The notes under the pieces were generated by a model. That model was not told the DNA's origin. It saw only the letters and a list, made by a program, of their open reading frames with translations, and ran no database searches. This document shows positions 25,230-33,687 of a stretch of 39,209 nt of DNA, piece after piece (position 1 is the stretch's first letter; the number at the start of each line of letters is the position of its first letter). Source of the DNA: Helicobacter burdigaliensis (GTDB lineage: Bacteria; Campylobacterota; Campylobacteria; Campylobacterales; Helicobacteraceae); NCBI RefSeq assembly GCF_003670295.1, contig NZ_QXJG01000015.1:1-39209 (forward strand), given 5' to 3'. A program made the position numbers and the translations under genes.

Positions 25230-26887
25230 TTTTACCTATGAATGTTTCACAAGAAAATTTTAATAAGGCTTTAAAAGAATTTCAAAAAGCAATCGGCAAA
25301 GAGTGGGTGTTTAATAAACAAGAAGATTTAGATCTTTATAGAGATGCTTATAGTCCGCAATGGGACGATTCTGATGAGCCTATTCCCTCTTTAGCACTAG
25401 CACCTAAAAATACAGAAGAAGTGCAAAAAATCGTAAAAATTGCAAATGTTTATAAAATACCACTTTTCCCTATATCCACAGGTAAGAATCTAGGCTATGG
25501 CTCTAGCGCACCTCAAAGGAGAGGTGATGTGGTAGTGGATTTAAAAAGAATGAATAAAATTATAGAAGTAGATGATAAGCGTAATTTTTGCATTGTAGAA
25601 CCGGGTGTTAGCTATTTTGATCTCTACGAATATGTAGAAAATAATAATCTTAATGTTTTTTTGGATATTCCAGATCCGGGTTGGGGTTCTCCAGTGGGGA
25701 ATGCACTAGATCATGGTTGGGGATATAGCTATGGAATGTATAGAGATCATTTTGGTTCGCATTGTGGTATGGAAGTAGTTCTAGCAAATGGAGAGATTTT
25801 AAGAACGGGCATGGGTGCATTGCCGGGTGCTAAAACATTTGCAGAAAATAAATATGGCTATGGACCTTATGTGGATGGACTTTTTGCACAAAGTAATTTT
25901 GGAATTGTAACTAAAATGGGCTTTTGGATGATGCCAAAACCAGAATATTATCTTCTTTTGTCGCTTACTATGAAAACAAGAGAGGACTTAATCCCAGCAG
26001 TAAGCATTTTAAATTATCTTGAAGATAGTTTTATTATTGGGTGGCCTTTATATAGAAGTCCGCTAAATCCTCCGCATGGAAAACCTATGAATAAAGAGTT
26101 AGAGGGGTATTTGACTTCTAAAGGAGGCAAACCTGATTTAAATAAAATCCAAAATTACGCACTTAAAAATGATATTCCTTATTGGCAAATTGATATTCCT
26201 ATTTATGGTTGCAAGGATACTTGTTATGCGAATATGAATTACATTAAAGAGCGTTTTAAGGTGATTAGTGGTGCAAAGATTACTAAAGTGCAAGAATTTG
26301 CCTTGCCTCTTACTTTGGAACAAAAATCCCAGCTAAAACATAAAGTCTCTTTAGGGATTCCTAATATGGAGATTTTTTGGCTAAGCACGAGAGGAGATGT
26401 ATTAGAGCCTAGCGATGGGCATGTGTGGTTTTCTCCTATTATCCCAAGAGATGGTAAAGAGCTTTTAAAATGTCAAGATGTGTATATTGATGTTTTTCAT
26501 TCTTTAGGTATGAAGTCCCCCATTACTCCTTTTGCACACCCTAGATCTTGGATGTATAGGGCGTTTTGTTTTATGCTTGCTTTTAATAATTCTCGCACGG
26601 ATAAAGAACATAATGCAAAGTTAAGAGAGGCTTATAGAACTATGGTAAAAGTAGCCGCACAAAATGGTTGGGGGGATTATAGGGCAGCACCCACTTTTCA
26701 AGATGATGTAATGGGTGCATATTCTTACAATAACCATATTTTAAGAAGGTTTAGTGAACAGCTAAAAGACTGCATCGATCCTAATGGCATTTTAGCACCC
26801 GGTCGTGGTGGAATCTGGCCTAAAAACGCGAGAGAAGGTAGATTTGCTAATGCTAAAAAAGATGGATTTAAAAAGGGGCAAAAATGA
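25226..26887 (+). CDS. FAD-dependent oxidase/dehydrogenase of the vanillyl-alcohol oxidase / 4-cresol dehydrogenase family
   Basis: A 553-residue flavoprotein. The FAD-binding (PCMH-type) domain spans about 50-240, with FPISTGKNLGYG, VEPGVSYFDLYEYV, SPVGNALDHGWGYS and VVLANGEILRTGMGALPGA; the C-terminal substrate domain ends in DPNGILAPGRGGIWP. Members oxidise para-substituted phenols (4-cresol, vanillyl alcohol, eugenol). From memory of vanillyl-alcohol oxidase, His399 (DGHVWFSP) aligns with the histidine that carries covalent FAD there, and Asp174 (YRDH) with its catalytic aspartate; 4-cresol dehydrogenases use a tyrosine link instead. There is no signal peptide. The start overlaps the Tat-signal gene and the stop overlaps a cytochrome c gene, so the electron acceptor is probably that cytochrome rather than O2. 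The natural substrate is unknown. Confidence 0.88.
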   Translation: MILPMNVSQENFNKALKEFQKAIGKEWVFNKQEDLDLYRDAYSPQWDDSDEPIPSLALAPKNTEEVQKIVKIANVYKIPLFPISTGKNLGYGSSAPQRRGDVVVDLKRMNKIIEVDDKRNFCIVEPGVSYFDLYEYVENNNLNVFLDIPDPGWGSPVGNALDHGWGYSYGMYRDHFGSHCGMEVVLANGEILRTGMGALPGAKTFAENKYGYGPYVDGLFAQSNFGIVTKMGFWMMPKPEYYLLLSLTMKTREDLIPAVSILNYLEDSFIIGWPLYRSPLNPPHGKPMNKELEGYLTSKGGKPDLNKIQNYALKNDIPYWQIDIPIYGCKDTCYANMNYIKERFKVISGAKITKVQEFALPLTLEQKSQLKHKVSLGIPNMEIFWLSTRGDVLEPSDGHVWFSPIIPRDGKELLKCQDVYIDVFHSLGMKSPITPFAHPRSWMYRAFCFMLAFNNSRTDKEHNAKLREAYRTMVKVAAQNGWGDYRAAPTFQDDVMGAYSYNNHILRRFSEQLKDCIDPNGILAPGRGGIWPKNAREGRFANAKKDGFKKGQK

Positions 26888-27300
26888 AAAAGATAATTTT
26901 AGGATTTATTTGTGTGGGTATGGCTTTTATAAGTTTGGGGTTTAGCAAAGGTGAGGTTAAGGTGAGCCAATACAATCCAAACAATCCAAATTCACCTGCA
27001 AACTTCTCTAGCGTAAAAAGCTCTACTTTAAGTAGTGAAGAGAAAAAAGGGCAAAAAATTTATAGCAAGTGGTGCGTTTCTTGCCATGGAGTGAATATGC
27101 CTGCAACTAATGCTCTAGCTGTGGCTTATAAAGGCACAGGGATTCCTGCGCTTTTGGAAGATAGGACGGATTTAAGTGTAGAATTTGTGCAAACTTTTGT
27201 TCGCTATGGGAAATCTTCTATGCCCTTTTTTAGAAAAACAGAAATTAATGATGAGGAGTTAAGGCTTCTTGGTAAATACCTAAGCAGAAACAGCAAATAG
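26884..27300 (+). CDS. Periplasmic cytochrome c, probable electron acceptor of the flavoprotein
   Basis: A 138-residue exported class I cytochrome c. The signal peptide covers about residues 1-21; a flexible N/S/P-rich stretch follows; the haem site is WCVSCHG (Cys64, Cys67, His68), and Met113 in SSMPFF is the likely sixth ligand. Size and gene order match the cytochrome subunit of 4-cresol dehydrogenase (PchC type), which takes electrons from the FAD and passes them to the respiratory chain. Its ATG overlaps the flavoprotein stop as ATGA. A hairpin overlaps its own stop codon, ending the operon. Confidence 0.88.
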   Translation: MKKIILGFICVGMAFISLGFSKGEVKVSQYNPNNPNSPANFSSVKSSTLSSEEKKGQKIYSKWCVSCHGVNMPATNALAVAYKGTGIPALLEDRTDLSVEFVQTFVRYGKSSMPFFRKTEINDEELRLLGKYLSRNSK

Positions 27301-27305
27301 CTGTT
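27289..27305 (+). terminator. Terminator of the flavocytochrome operon
   Basis: A 6-bp stem AACAGC / GCTGTT with a 5-base loop, overlapping the stop codon of the cytochrome gene and followed by TTTGTTCTTG. The T-rich trailer and location support intrinsic termination on the plus strand. Confidence 0.6.
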
Positions 27306-27390
27306 TTTGTTCTTGTAACTTTCATTAGGCTTTTAAATTTTATATCTTTTTAATATAATTTCTAAATAATTTTTTAATTCAAGGTATTTT

Positions 27391-28863
27391 ATGAATCTAT
27401 CTAAATCAAGATATACAAGAGGGGTGCAATGTGCTAAATCTCTATGGCTGAGAACTTATAAAAAAGATGTATTGAGTGAGCCAGATAAAAATGCTTTGGC
27501 TAAATTTGATACGGGCAATAAGGTGGGCGAGTTAGCTTGCATGCTTTTTCCAAATGGGGTTAAAATAGATTTTATGGGTAGCACATTTATAGAAAAATGC
27601 GAACAAACTAAAAAATTATTGCAAAACAATCAAGAAGTCATCTATGAAGCCACTTTTATTTATGAAGGAATTGTGGTTATGGTAGATATTTTGCAAAATA
27701 CAAAAGAGGGGTTTGTCCTCAATGAAGTTAAAAGCTCCACTTCTTTAAAAGAAATTTATAAAGACGATTGTGCTTTACAATATTTTGTATTAGAAAATCT
27801 AAATTATAAAATCAAGCAGGTAAATCTCATACATATTAATAATGCTTATATTGGAGAAGAGGAATTAGAGGTTGATAAACTTTTTATGCATTGTGATATT
27901 ACAGATGAGGTTATAGCTAAGCAAAAAGAAGTCAAAGAGAATTTAGAAAAATTTAAACAAGTTTTAGAAGATTCCAAAGAAGAGCCAAATATGGATATAG
28001 GAGAGCATTGCTTTGATCCTTATTTATGCGATGCTTATGAATATTGCTGGGAAAAGCGAAGAGGGCTTTGCCAAAAAGAAGATATTTTTAGTATCGCAAG
28101 GCTTAAGATGAGTAAAAAGATTGAATTGTATAAGAAAGGAATTGTTGATCTTAAAGATATAAAGGATTTTTCACCCTTTAATGAAAGTCAAAAGATTCAA
28201 ATCAAAGCTTCTTTAAAGAAAGAGATTAAAATAGACAAACCAAAGATAAAAGAATTTTTAAGCACTTTAAACTATCCTATCTATCATCTTGATTTTGAAA
28301 GCTTTACACAAGCGATTCCTGAATTTGAAGGCACTAAGCCTTATATGCAAATCCCTTTTCAATACTCTTTGCATATTGATAATAAAACCACTCTAATACA
28401 TAAAGAGTTTTTAGCAGAATGCGGGATTGATCCAAGATTTAGCTTAGCGACAAGCTTAGTAAGGGATATTCCAAAAGATGTTTGTGTTTTAGCCTATAAT
28501 GCGAGTTTTGAAAAAAGTATCATTAAAAATCTAGCCTCTTTATATCCTAGCCTTAGCGAACATTTGCTAAACATAGAGAAAAATATTAAAGATTTGATGA
28601 TACCTTTTAAAGATAAGTTCTATTATCATTATAAAATGCAAGGGAGTTATTCTATCAAAAGCCTCATTCCGCAAATGCAAGAAGCTTATAAAAGTTTAAA
28701 TCTAATCCATAATGGAAGCGAAGCTATGGAGAGCTTTGAGCTTATGTGTCTTATGGATAAAGAGGAGAGAGAAGCTTATCGCAAAGCACTTTTAGAGTAT
28801 TGTAAATTAGATACTTTGGCGATGGTTAAGATACTAGCACATTTAGAAGAGGTGATAAGCTAG
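27391..28863 (+). CDS. DUF2779 protein: Cas4-like Fe-S nuclease domain joined to a DEDDy exonuclease domain
   Basis: A 490-residue protein. The N-terminal half looks like a RecB/Cas4-type PD-(D/E)xK nuclease: a first cysteine in GVQCAKSLWL, the active-site pieces MVDIL and LNEVKSST, then ALQYFVL. Three further cysteines follow in HCFDPYLCDAYEYC, fitting a Cas4-like four-cysteine iron-sulfur cluster, with another Cys in GLCQK. The C-terminal half (about 290-490) has 3'-5' exonuclease motifs: YHLDFESF (D-x-E), AYNASFE, KDLMIP and YCKLDT (Y-x-x-x-D). DUF2779 proteins are widespread and uncharacterised as far as I know; DNA or RNA processing or defence is plausible. AAGG lies about 12 bases before the ATG. 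It shares its last four bases, CTAG, with the convergent gene. Confidence 0.82.
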   Translation: MNLSKSRYTRGVQCAKSLWLRTYKKDVLSEPDKNALAKFDTGNKVGELACMLFPNGVKIDFMGSTFIEKCEQTKKLLQNNQEVIYEATFIYEGIVVMVDILQNTKEGFVLNEVKSSTSLKEIYKDDCALQYFVLENLNYKIKQVNLIHINNAYIGEEELEVDKLFMHCDITDEVIAKQKEVKENLEKFKQVLEDSKEEPNMDIGEHCFDPYLCDAYEYCWEKRRGLCQKEDIFSIARLKMSKKIELYKKGIVDLKDIKDFSPFNESQKIQIKASLKKEIKIDKPKIKEFLSTLNYPIYHLDFESFTQAIPEFEGTKPYMQIPFQYSLHIDNKTTLIHKEFLAECGIDPRFSLATSLVRDIPKDVCVLAYNASFEKSIIKNLASLYPSLSEHLLNIEKNIKDLMIPFKDKFYYHYKMQGSYSIKSLIPQMQEAYKSLNLIHNGSEAMESFELMCLMDKEEREAYRKALLEYCKLDTLAMVKILAHLEEVIS

Positions 28864-29291
28864 AAATTTTCAAAATTCTCTTTTCTGTTTTCATAAAGCT
28901 CTTTTGCCACTTTTACTTCCATACTCCAAAATACCGCTCCCATAGATTTTGGATAGCCTTTAGTCTCATATTTTTCACAAAGGGCGTTATAAACTTCATC
29001 TCCTTCTTTGCAATCTATTGCAATACTGCCAAGATAAGGATAGATTACATAGCTAGTAGGCGCTATATCAAAGACTTTTGTAAGGCGAGTATTAGGAAAA
29101 TTTTCTTGCATAAAGCCTAAAAATTCTTCTCTTTGCTTTTTATCTGTTTTGTCCTCATCAAAAGGATCTAAACCCTCTTTATTGTTTTTATTAATGGAGC
29201 AAATATTGTGGTTTTCATTAAAACACATCCAAAAAGATTGCTTATTAATTTTAAGTGTATGTTGATAAATGGTTTCCACTGCAAGAGCCAT
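28860..29291 (-). CDS. Hypothetical protein
   Basis: A 143-residue soluble protein without signal peptide or membrane segments. The sequence is acidic, with a charged middle (DPFDEDKTDKKQREE) and a hydrophobic strand region TSYVIYPYLGSIAID near residue 80; it ends in repeated NRKENFENF. I do not recognise a family. The frame is convincing: coding-like composition, an ATG preceded by AAAGGAAT, and a stop placed on a CTAG shared with the DUF2779 gene. It could be a partner of that nuclease, but the convergent layout argues against an operon. Confidence 0.65.
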   Translation of the reverse strand: MALAVETIYQHTLKINKQSFWMCFNENHNICSINKNNKEGLDPFDEDKTDKKQREEFLGFMQENFPNTRLTKVFDIAPTSYVIYPYLGSIAIDCKEGDEVYNALCEKYETKGYPKSMGAVFWSMEVKVAKELYENRKENFENF

Positions 29292-29540
29292 ATTTATTCC
29301 TTTTTGTTTTTTAAATTATAGCTAATAAAAATAGACATTTTTTGTCTAAATGATAAGAGAGGCTGTGTTATCTTTGTAAAGATTTTTATTTAATTTTATA
29401 CTATTTTACGAGTTTTATTATACTAATTTTATAGGATTTGTTATCAAATATGCTTTTAAAGTGTGGAAATTATAAAACTTAATAAACTTGCACTAAGCTT
29501 TTAAAGAATAAAATAGAAGCTTACAAAAAAGGTTAAGTAT

Positions 29541-30704
29541 ATGGAGATAACAAAGACAAAAACTTTTCAATTTGCCCTTTTCGCTAGTACTTCTATGACG
29601 GTGCTTGGTAGTATTGTGATAGCACCTGCAATTCCGGCATTAGAAGCACATTTCTTGCCACAATCTATACCAAATATTGATTTATTATCTAGGCTTATTC
29701 TTACGCTTCCTGCTTTGTTTGTGATGATTTTCTCTCCTCTTAGTGGGTTTTTGCTTGATAGATTTGGGCGGATTAAATTTTTAATCCCTGCAATGTATGC
29801 TTGGAGTATTTTTGGTGCTTTAGGGGCATTATGGGATAATATTTATTGGATTTTATTCACAAGGGCGATGTTTGGCATAGCTACTGCATTTGTGATGACG
29901 GCTGCTAGTGCATTAGTGGCGGATTATTATGCAGGAGAAGATAGACAAAGGGCGCTTAGTTTGCAAGGCTTTGCTACTGCTTGTGGAAGTGCTACTTTTA
30001 TGATTATTGGAGGGTTTTTAGCGCATTTTGGTTGGCGTTATCCTTTTGTTGTTTATGGGCTTGGAGTGATAATTGCCTTGCTTGCTACAAAGTTGCTTTT
30101 TGAGCCTAAGAGGGCGCATAATCTTTTGTGCGAAGATGAGAAAGAGCCTTTTAGAATCTTGCCTTTAGTGCCGATATACTTTATAGGATTTTTTGTAATG
30201 GCGACTTATTATATCTCCCCCACGCAAATTCCTTCTTTTATGGTGCATAATCTTGAGATTAAAGAGGTTTATGTCGGAGTGGGAATGTCCGCTTCAGCGA
30301 TATTTTATGGACTTGCCTCGCTTTCTTATCAGAGATTAAGAAAATATCTTAGTATAGCTTTGGTTTATGGAGTTGGATTCTTGCTTATGGGAATTGGATT
30401 TTTACTCCTTTTTTATTTTCATAGCTTTTTTATGGTGCTTTTGGCTTTAGTGCTTTTTGGAGTGGGTGGAGGGCCTATTATTGTGAATAATATCTCCACA
30501 CTTATTGCAAATTCTTCCCCTAGGCATCGTGCAAAAACTTTAGGGGTTTTAAGTGCGGTAATTTATTTTGGGCAGTTTGTTTCTCCCTTGCTTTCACAAC
30601 CTTTTGTGAGAGTGTTTGATATTACTTATCTTTTTATGGCGGCAGGATTGTTTTTGTTGTGTTTAGCTCCTATATCTTATTATATTGGATTACATTATCG
30701 TTAA
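29541..30704 (+). CDS. Major facilitator superfamily transporter
   Basis: A 387-residue inner-membrane protein with about twelve helices. The loop between helices 2 and 3 carries the MFS motif A, GFLLDRFGRIKF; a second-half counterpart occurs at YQRLRKYLS. Helix 4-5 contains ASALVADYYAGEDRQRALSLQG, and the drug:H+ antiporter-like region GFATACGSATFMIIGGFLAHFGWRYPF suggests the DHA1 (efflux) branch. Substrate cannot be predicted. An AAAAGG precedes the ATG. A rhodanese gene follows after 11 bases in the same direction, possibly cotranscribed. Confidence 0.88.
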   Translation: MEITKTKTFQFALFASTSMTVLGSIVIAPAIPALEAHFLPQSIPNIDLLSRLILTLPALFVMIFSPLSGFLLDRFGRIKFLIPAMYAWSIFGALGALWDNIYWILFTRAMFGIATAFVMTAASALVADYYAGEDRQRALSLQGFATACGSATFMIIGGFLAHFGWRYPFVVYGLGVIIALLATKLLFEPKRAHNLLCEDEKEPFRILPLVPIYFIGFFVMATYYISPTQIPSFMVHNLEIKEVYVGVGMSASAIFYGLASLSYQRLRKYLSIALVYGVGFLLMGIGFLLLFYFHSFFMVLLALVLFGVGGGPIIVNNISTLIANSSPRHRAKTLGVLSAVIYFGQFVSPLLSQPFVRVFDITYLFMAAGLFLLCLAPISYYIGLHYR

Positions 30705-30715
30705 AAAGGAAAAAT

Positions 30716-31033
30716 ATGGAATATTATGGAAAAAGACATAAAAGTTTGGCTAAGGCTGTGTTTAAAGAGGATTTAAAAGATATTTTAGAAGATACTTCTT
30801 GGGTGCTTATTGATATAAGAGAAGAAGAAAATTATTTGCAAGGGCATTTAAAGAATGCTAGAAACATTGTCACGCAAGAAGAATTTTATAAAACTTTAAA
30901 TGAAAACAAAGATAAAAAAATCTTATTAAACTGCTATTCAGGGCATACGGTATCTTTGATAGGAAGCTCTTTAGTAGATGAGGGATATACAAATATTTAT
31001 TTTTTAGATGAAGAAATTAGTGATTGTTTGTAA
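30716..31033 (+). CDS. Single-domain rhodanese-like sulfurtransferase
   Basis: A 105-residue cytoplasmic protein covering one rhodanese domain. It contains the typical VLIDIREEENYLQGHLKNA stretch, and the active-site loop NCYSGHT, in which the cysteine would carry a persulfide, followed by VSLIGSSLVDEGY. I start at the ATG at 30716 because AAAAAGGA lies six bases before it; a longer frame from 30659 lies inside the transporter gene. Substrate and acceptor are unknown. The gene follows the MFS transporter closely. Confidence 0.85.
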   Translation: MEYYGKRHKSLAKAVFKEDLKDILEDTSWVLIDIREEENYLQGHLKNARNIVTQEEFYKTLNENKDKKILLNCYSGHTVSLIGSSLVDEGYTNIYFLDEEISDCL

Positions 31034-31041
31034 TTTGTTTT

Positions 31042-31050
31042 TGTTATAAT
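31042..31050 (+). promoter_or_regulatory. Extended -10 promoter of putP
   Basis: TGT-TATAAT is a perfect extended -10 element. Transcription would start near 31057, only about 10 bases before the AAAGGAG at 31066-31072. This makes that ribosome binding site the initiation signal for putP. Confidence 0.6.
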
Positions 31051-31078
31051 GTAAATTTATGAAATTAAAGGAGAAATT

Positions 31079-32878
31079 ATAGAGGCAGTAAAGATTAATA
31101 TCCCTATTGCGGTTATGTTTTTGGCTTATTCTTGTTTGATGTTGTTTATAGGTTTTTATTTTTATAGGCAAAACAAAAGCACAGAAGATTATTTTTTAGG
31201 CGGGCGGACTTTAGGTCCTGTGGTTTCAGCACTTAGTGCCGGAGCTTCTGATATGAGTGGTTGGCTTTTAATGGGATTGCCCGGTGCTTTGTATGCAAGT
31301 GGGCTTGTTGAAAGTTATATTGCCATAGGGCTTAGTATCGGGGCTTTGCTAAATTGGAGCTTTGTTGCAAAAAGGCTTAGAATCTATACAAGCGTGATTG
31401 CTGATTCTATTACCATACCCGATTATTTTGAAACAAGATTTGATGATGATAGGCACATCTTACGCATAGTATGTGCGGTGGTGATTTTGGTGTTTTTTAC
31501 TATATATGTTTCATCGGGACTTGTAGGAGGGGCAAAACTCTTTGAAGCTACCTTTGGTATAAGATATGATTATGCATTAACCACTGGGACGCTTATCATC
31601 GTAGCCTATACTTTTTTGGGTGGATATAAGGCAGTTTGTTGGACAGATATGCTTCAAGGGCTTTTAATGATGGGGGCGTTAATCGTTGTACCTATCGTAA
31701 TGCTTTATCAATTAGGTGGCATAAAAGAAGCTTCAAAATATATTAGCATTTCAGATACAGCAAGTAAAAATATTTTAGAGATAAAAGGGCAAATCCCTAG
31801 TATTTTACAAGATTTAAATGCTAAAGATTCAAAAGATAAGATTATAATTTTAATCAATGAGTTAAATAAGGCAAAAGATAAAGTTTGGAGTGAAAAAAAC
31901 ATTCAAGAAGAGTTTAAAAAAGACAATAATGTTTTGGAGCTATTTAAGGGTGATTTAAAAAATGTAGTTTTTGCTAAAGATTTAGCACAAAGATTGCAAG
32001 AAGCTATAAATACGCAAGATGCGCAAAAGTTAAGTAAATTGCTAGATGGTTTTAGTAAAGTCAGTTTTGTGGCACAAGATAGATTGTCTTCTTTTGGAGG
32101 AATTTCTTTAATAGGCATTATCTCAGCATTGGCTTGGGGGTTAGGGTATTTTGGACAGCCTCATATTTTGGTGCGTTTTATGTCTATCCGCTCTACTAAA
32201 GATATTCCTATTGCTACATTTGTAGGGATTTCTTGGATGGTGGTTTCTTTGGTGGGAGCTTGTTTTATTGGGATTTTGGGGATTGCTTATGTGAATAAGT
32301 TTGATTTAAGCCTTGCTGATCCTGAAAAGACTTTTATTATAATGTCAGAGCTTTTATTTAATCCTTGGATTGCTGGGATTTTGCTTTCTGCGATTTTAGC
32401 GGCCATTATGAGCACAGCAAGTTCGCAACTTCTTGTATCAAGCTCAACCATAGCAGAAGATTTTTATAAGAGAATTTTCAACAAAGAAGCTTCAAATAAA
32501 ATGGTGATGAATCTAGGAAGAATAGGGGTTTTGCTAGTGGCATTGGTTGCCTTTGTGATTTCAAGTGATAAAGATTCCAGCGTTTTAAGTATCGTAGCTT
32601 ATGCGTGGGCAGGATTTGGAGCTTCTTTTGGTTCTGTGATGCTTTTTTCACTATTTTGGGGGAGAATGACAAGAATGGGAGCGATTTGTGGAATGGTTAG
32701 TGGGGCTTTAATGGTGGTACTTTGGAAAAAATATTTAGCAGAATTGTTTGGTTTGCCACTTTATGAGATTATTCCTGGATTTTTTATAGCTTCTTTAGTG
32801 ATTGTGATTGTGAGCCTTTTGGGTAAAGTGCGTCCTGGCACAAAAGTCGCCTATGAAAGAATGCTAAAAGAGCTTTAA
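31079..32878 (+). CDS. putP: Sodium/proline symporter, apparently starting at ATA
   Basis: An inner-membrane proline importer of the sodium:solute symporter family: [22 protein letters not shown] near the N-terminus, [16 protein letters not shown] and [12 protein letters not shown]. Thirteen helices are expected. The first ATG in frame (31115) lies 42 bases after the only ribosome binding site (AAAGGAG, 31066-31072) and would trim the first helix. No GTG or TTG is in frame between. The ATA at 31079 is six bases from that site and restores [13 protein letters not shown] at the N-terminus, so a non-canonical or mutated start is likely. Counted from the ATG at 31115, residues about 210-325 are a hydrophilic, helix-prone insert; the protein is about 600 residues against roughly 500 in E. 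coli PutP. Confidence 0.85.
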   Translation: MEAVKINIPIAVMFLAYSCLMLFIGFYFYRQNKSTEDYFLGGRTLGPVVSALSAGASDMSGWLLMGLPGALYASGLVESYIAIGLSIGALLNWSFVAKRLRIYTSVIADSITIPDYFETRFDDDRHILRIVCAVVILVFFTIYVSSGLVGGAKLFEATFGIRYDYALTTGTLIIVAYTFLGGYKAVCWTDMLQGLLMMGALIVVPIVMLYQLGGIKEASKYISISDTASKNILEIKGQIPSILQDLNAKDSKDKIIILINELNKAKDKVWSEKNIQEEFKKDNNVLELFKGDLKNVVFAKDLAQRLQEAINTQDAQKLSKLLDGFSKVSFVAQDRLSSFGGISLIGIISALAWGLGYFGQPHILVRFMSIRSTKDIPIATFVGISWMVVSLVGACFIGILGIAYVNKFDLSLADPEKTFIIMSELLFNPWIAGILLSAILAAIMSTASSQLLVSSSTIAEDFYKRIFNKEASNKMVMNLGRIGVLLVALVAFVISSDKDSSVLSIVAYAWAGFGASFGSVMLFSLFWGRMTRMGAICGMVSGALMVVLWKKYLAELFGLPLYEIIPGFFIASLVIVIVSLLGKVRPGTKVAYERMLKEL

Positions 32879-33448
32879 AATTGCTCTATGAAATGAGGAT
32901 ATTTTTCTAAATACCCTCTATAAATTCTTTCTTTATTTTCGTCTAAATTTAACTGATAAAACCTAAAAATGACTTTTATGTTTTTAGGTTGCCATAGTTC
33001 TTTGTAGCTATATTTATAACACATATTTAGTTTTTGCATAACTTTACCACTTGCAATATTTTTTATATCGTGTGTGGCGGTGATATAGGGGATTTTATCT
33101 ACTTTTAGATTTTCTATGAATTTATTTGTAGCTTCAGTCATCAAGCCTTGATTCCAAAATTCTTTTTTTTATGGCATATCCAAAATCATTATTTTCATTG
33201 TTATTGTGAAAATGCAAATAGCCTATGGGTTTATTATCTTCTTTTAGGCAAATGGCGTATCTATAAAAATCTTTATTGTGATTGGTTTGTAGATAAAAAT
33301 TTTCTAAATGATTTTTTGTTTGTTCTAGGCTTTCAAATGTAAGCCAAGGTAAAAAACGATTAACAATTTTGTCGCTTAGAATTTCAAATAAGGCTCTAGT
33401 ATCGCTAGTTTCAAACTTTCTTAAAATTAATCTTTTTGTTTCTAGCAT
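32875..33448 (-). pseudogene. GNAT acetyltransferase, frameshifted
   Basis: A RimJ/RimL-like N-acetyltransferase split in two frames. The upstream part (from 33448) reads ETKRLILRKFETSDTRALFE and NKPIGYLHFHN, then runs into a run of eight A and a false end KRILESRLDD. Removing one A restores FGYAIKKEFWNQGLMTEATN, the conserved acetyl-CoA-binding segment, and continues to the stop at 32875. So the gene needs seven A but has eight. It may be switched off by phase variation rather than dead, since the rest of both halves looks undamaged. Stops at 32875 just behind the convergent putP stop. Confidence 0.8.
33163..33170 (-). repeat. A8 tract causing the GNAT frameshift
   Basis: Eight consecutive T on the plus strand (A8 in the gene). 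One base fewer joins the two halves of the acetyltransferase into one frame. Homopolymers of this length slip at modest frequency, so an on/off switch or a sequencing error are both possible. Confidence 0.7.
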
Positions 33449-33449
33449 T

Positions 33450-33680
33450 TTAAGGTTTTTGGATTAAAAATCTAAGTGTTGGGCCATCTTGATTGATTTC
33501 TAAAACCTTAAAACCGCGATTTTTGGCATCTTGGGGTATGGAATTAATGCTTTGGGGACAATCACAAAGCACTTCTAAAATTTCTCCACTTTTTAACTGC
33601 GGTAAGGCTTCTAAAGTTGCAATAGCAGGGTAGGGACAAGCCTCCCCCTCTAAATTTAGTGTATAAGTTATTTTCATCAT
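33450..33680 (-). CDS. fdhU: TusA/YedF-like sulfur (selenium) carrier protein
   Basis: A 76-residue cytoplasmic protein of the TusA/YedF family: LNLEGEACPYPAIATLEAL contains the C-P-x-P motif whose cysteine carries the chalcogen, and the C-terminal strand GPTLRFLIQKP is typical. In Campylobacter jejuni the pair fdhT-fdhU (YedE-YedF) is needed for selenium-dependent formate dehydrogenase; the matching fdhT lies two genes upstream. Two ATG codons are adjacent; the second (33677) is better spaced from AGGAG. The symbol is assigned by analogy. It lies two bases before the broken GNAT gene. Confidence 0.75.
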   Translation of the reverse strand: MMKITYTLNLEGEACPYPAIATLEALPQLKSGEILEVLCDCPQSINSIPQDAKNRGFKVLEINQDGPTLRFLIQKP

Positions 33681-33687
33681 TTCTCCT

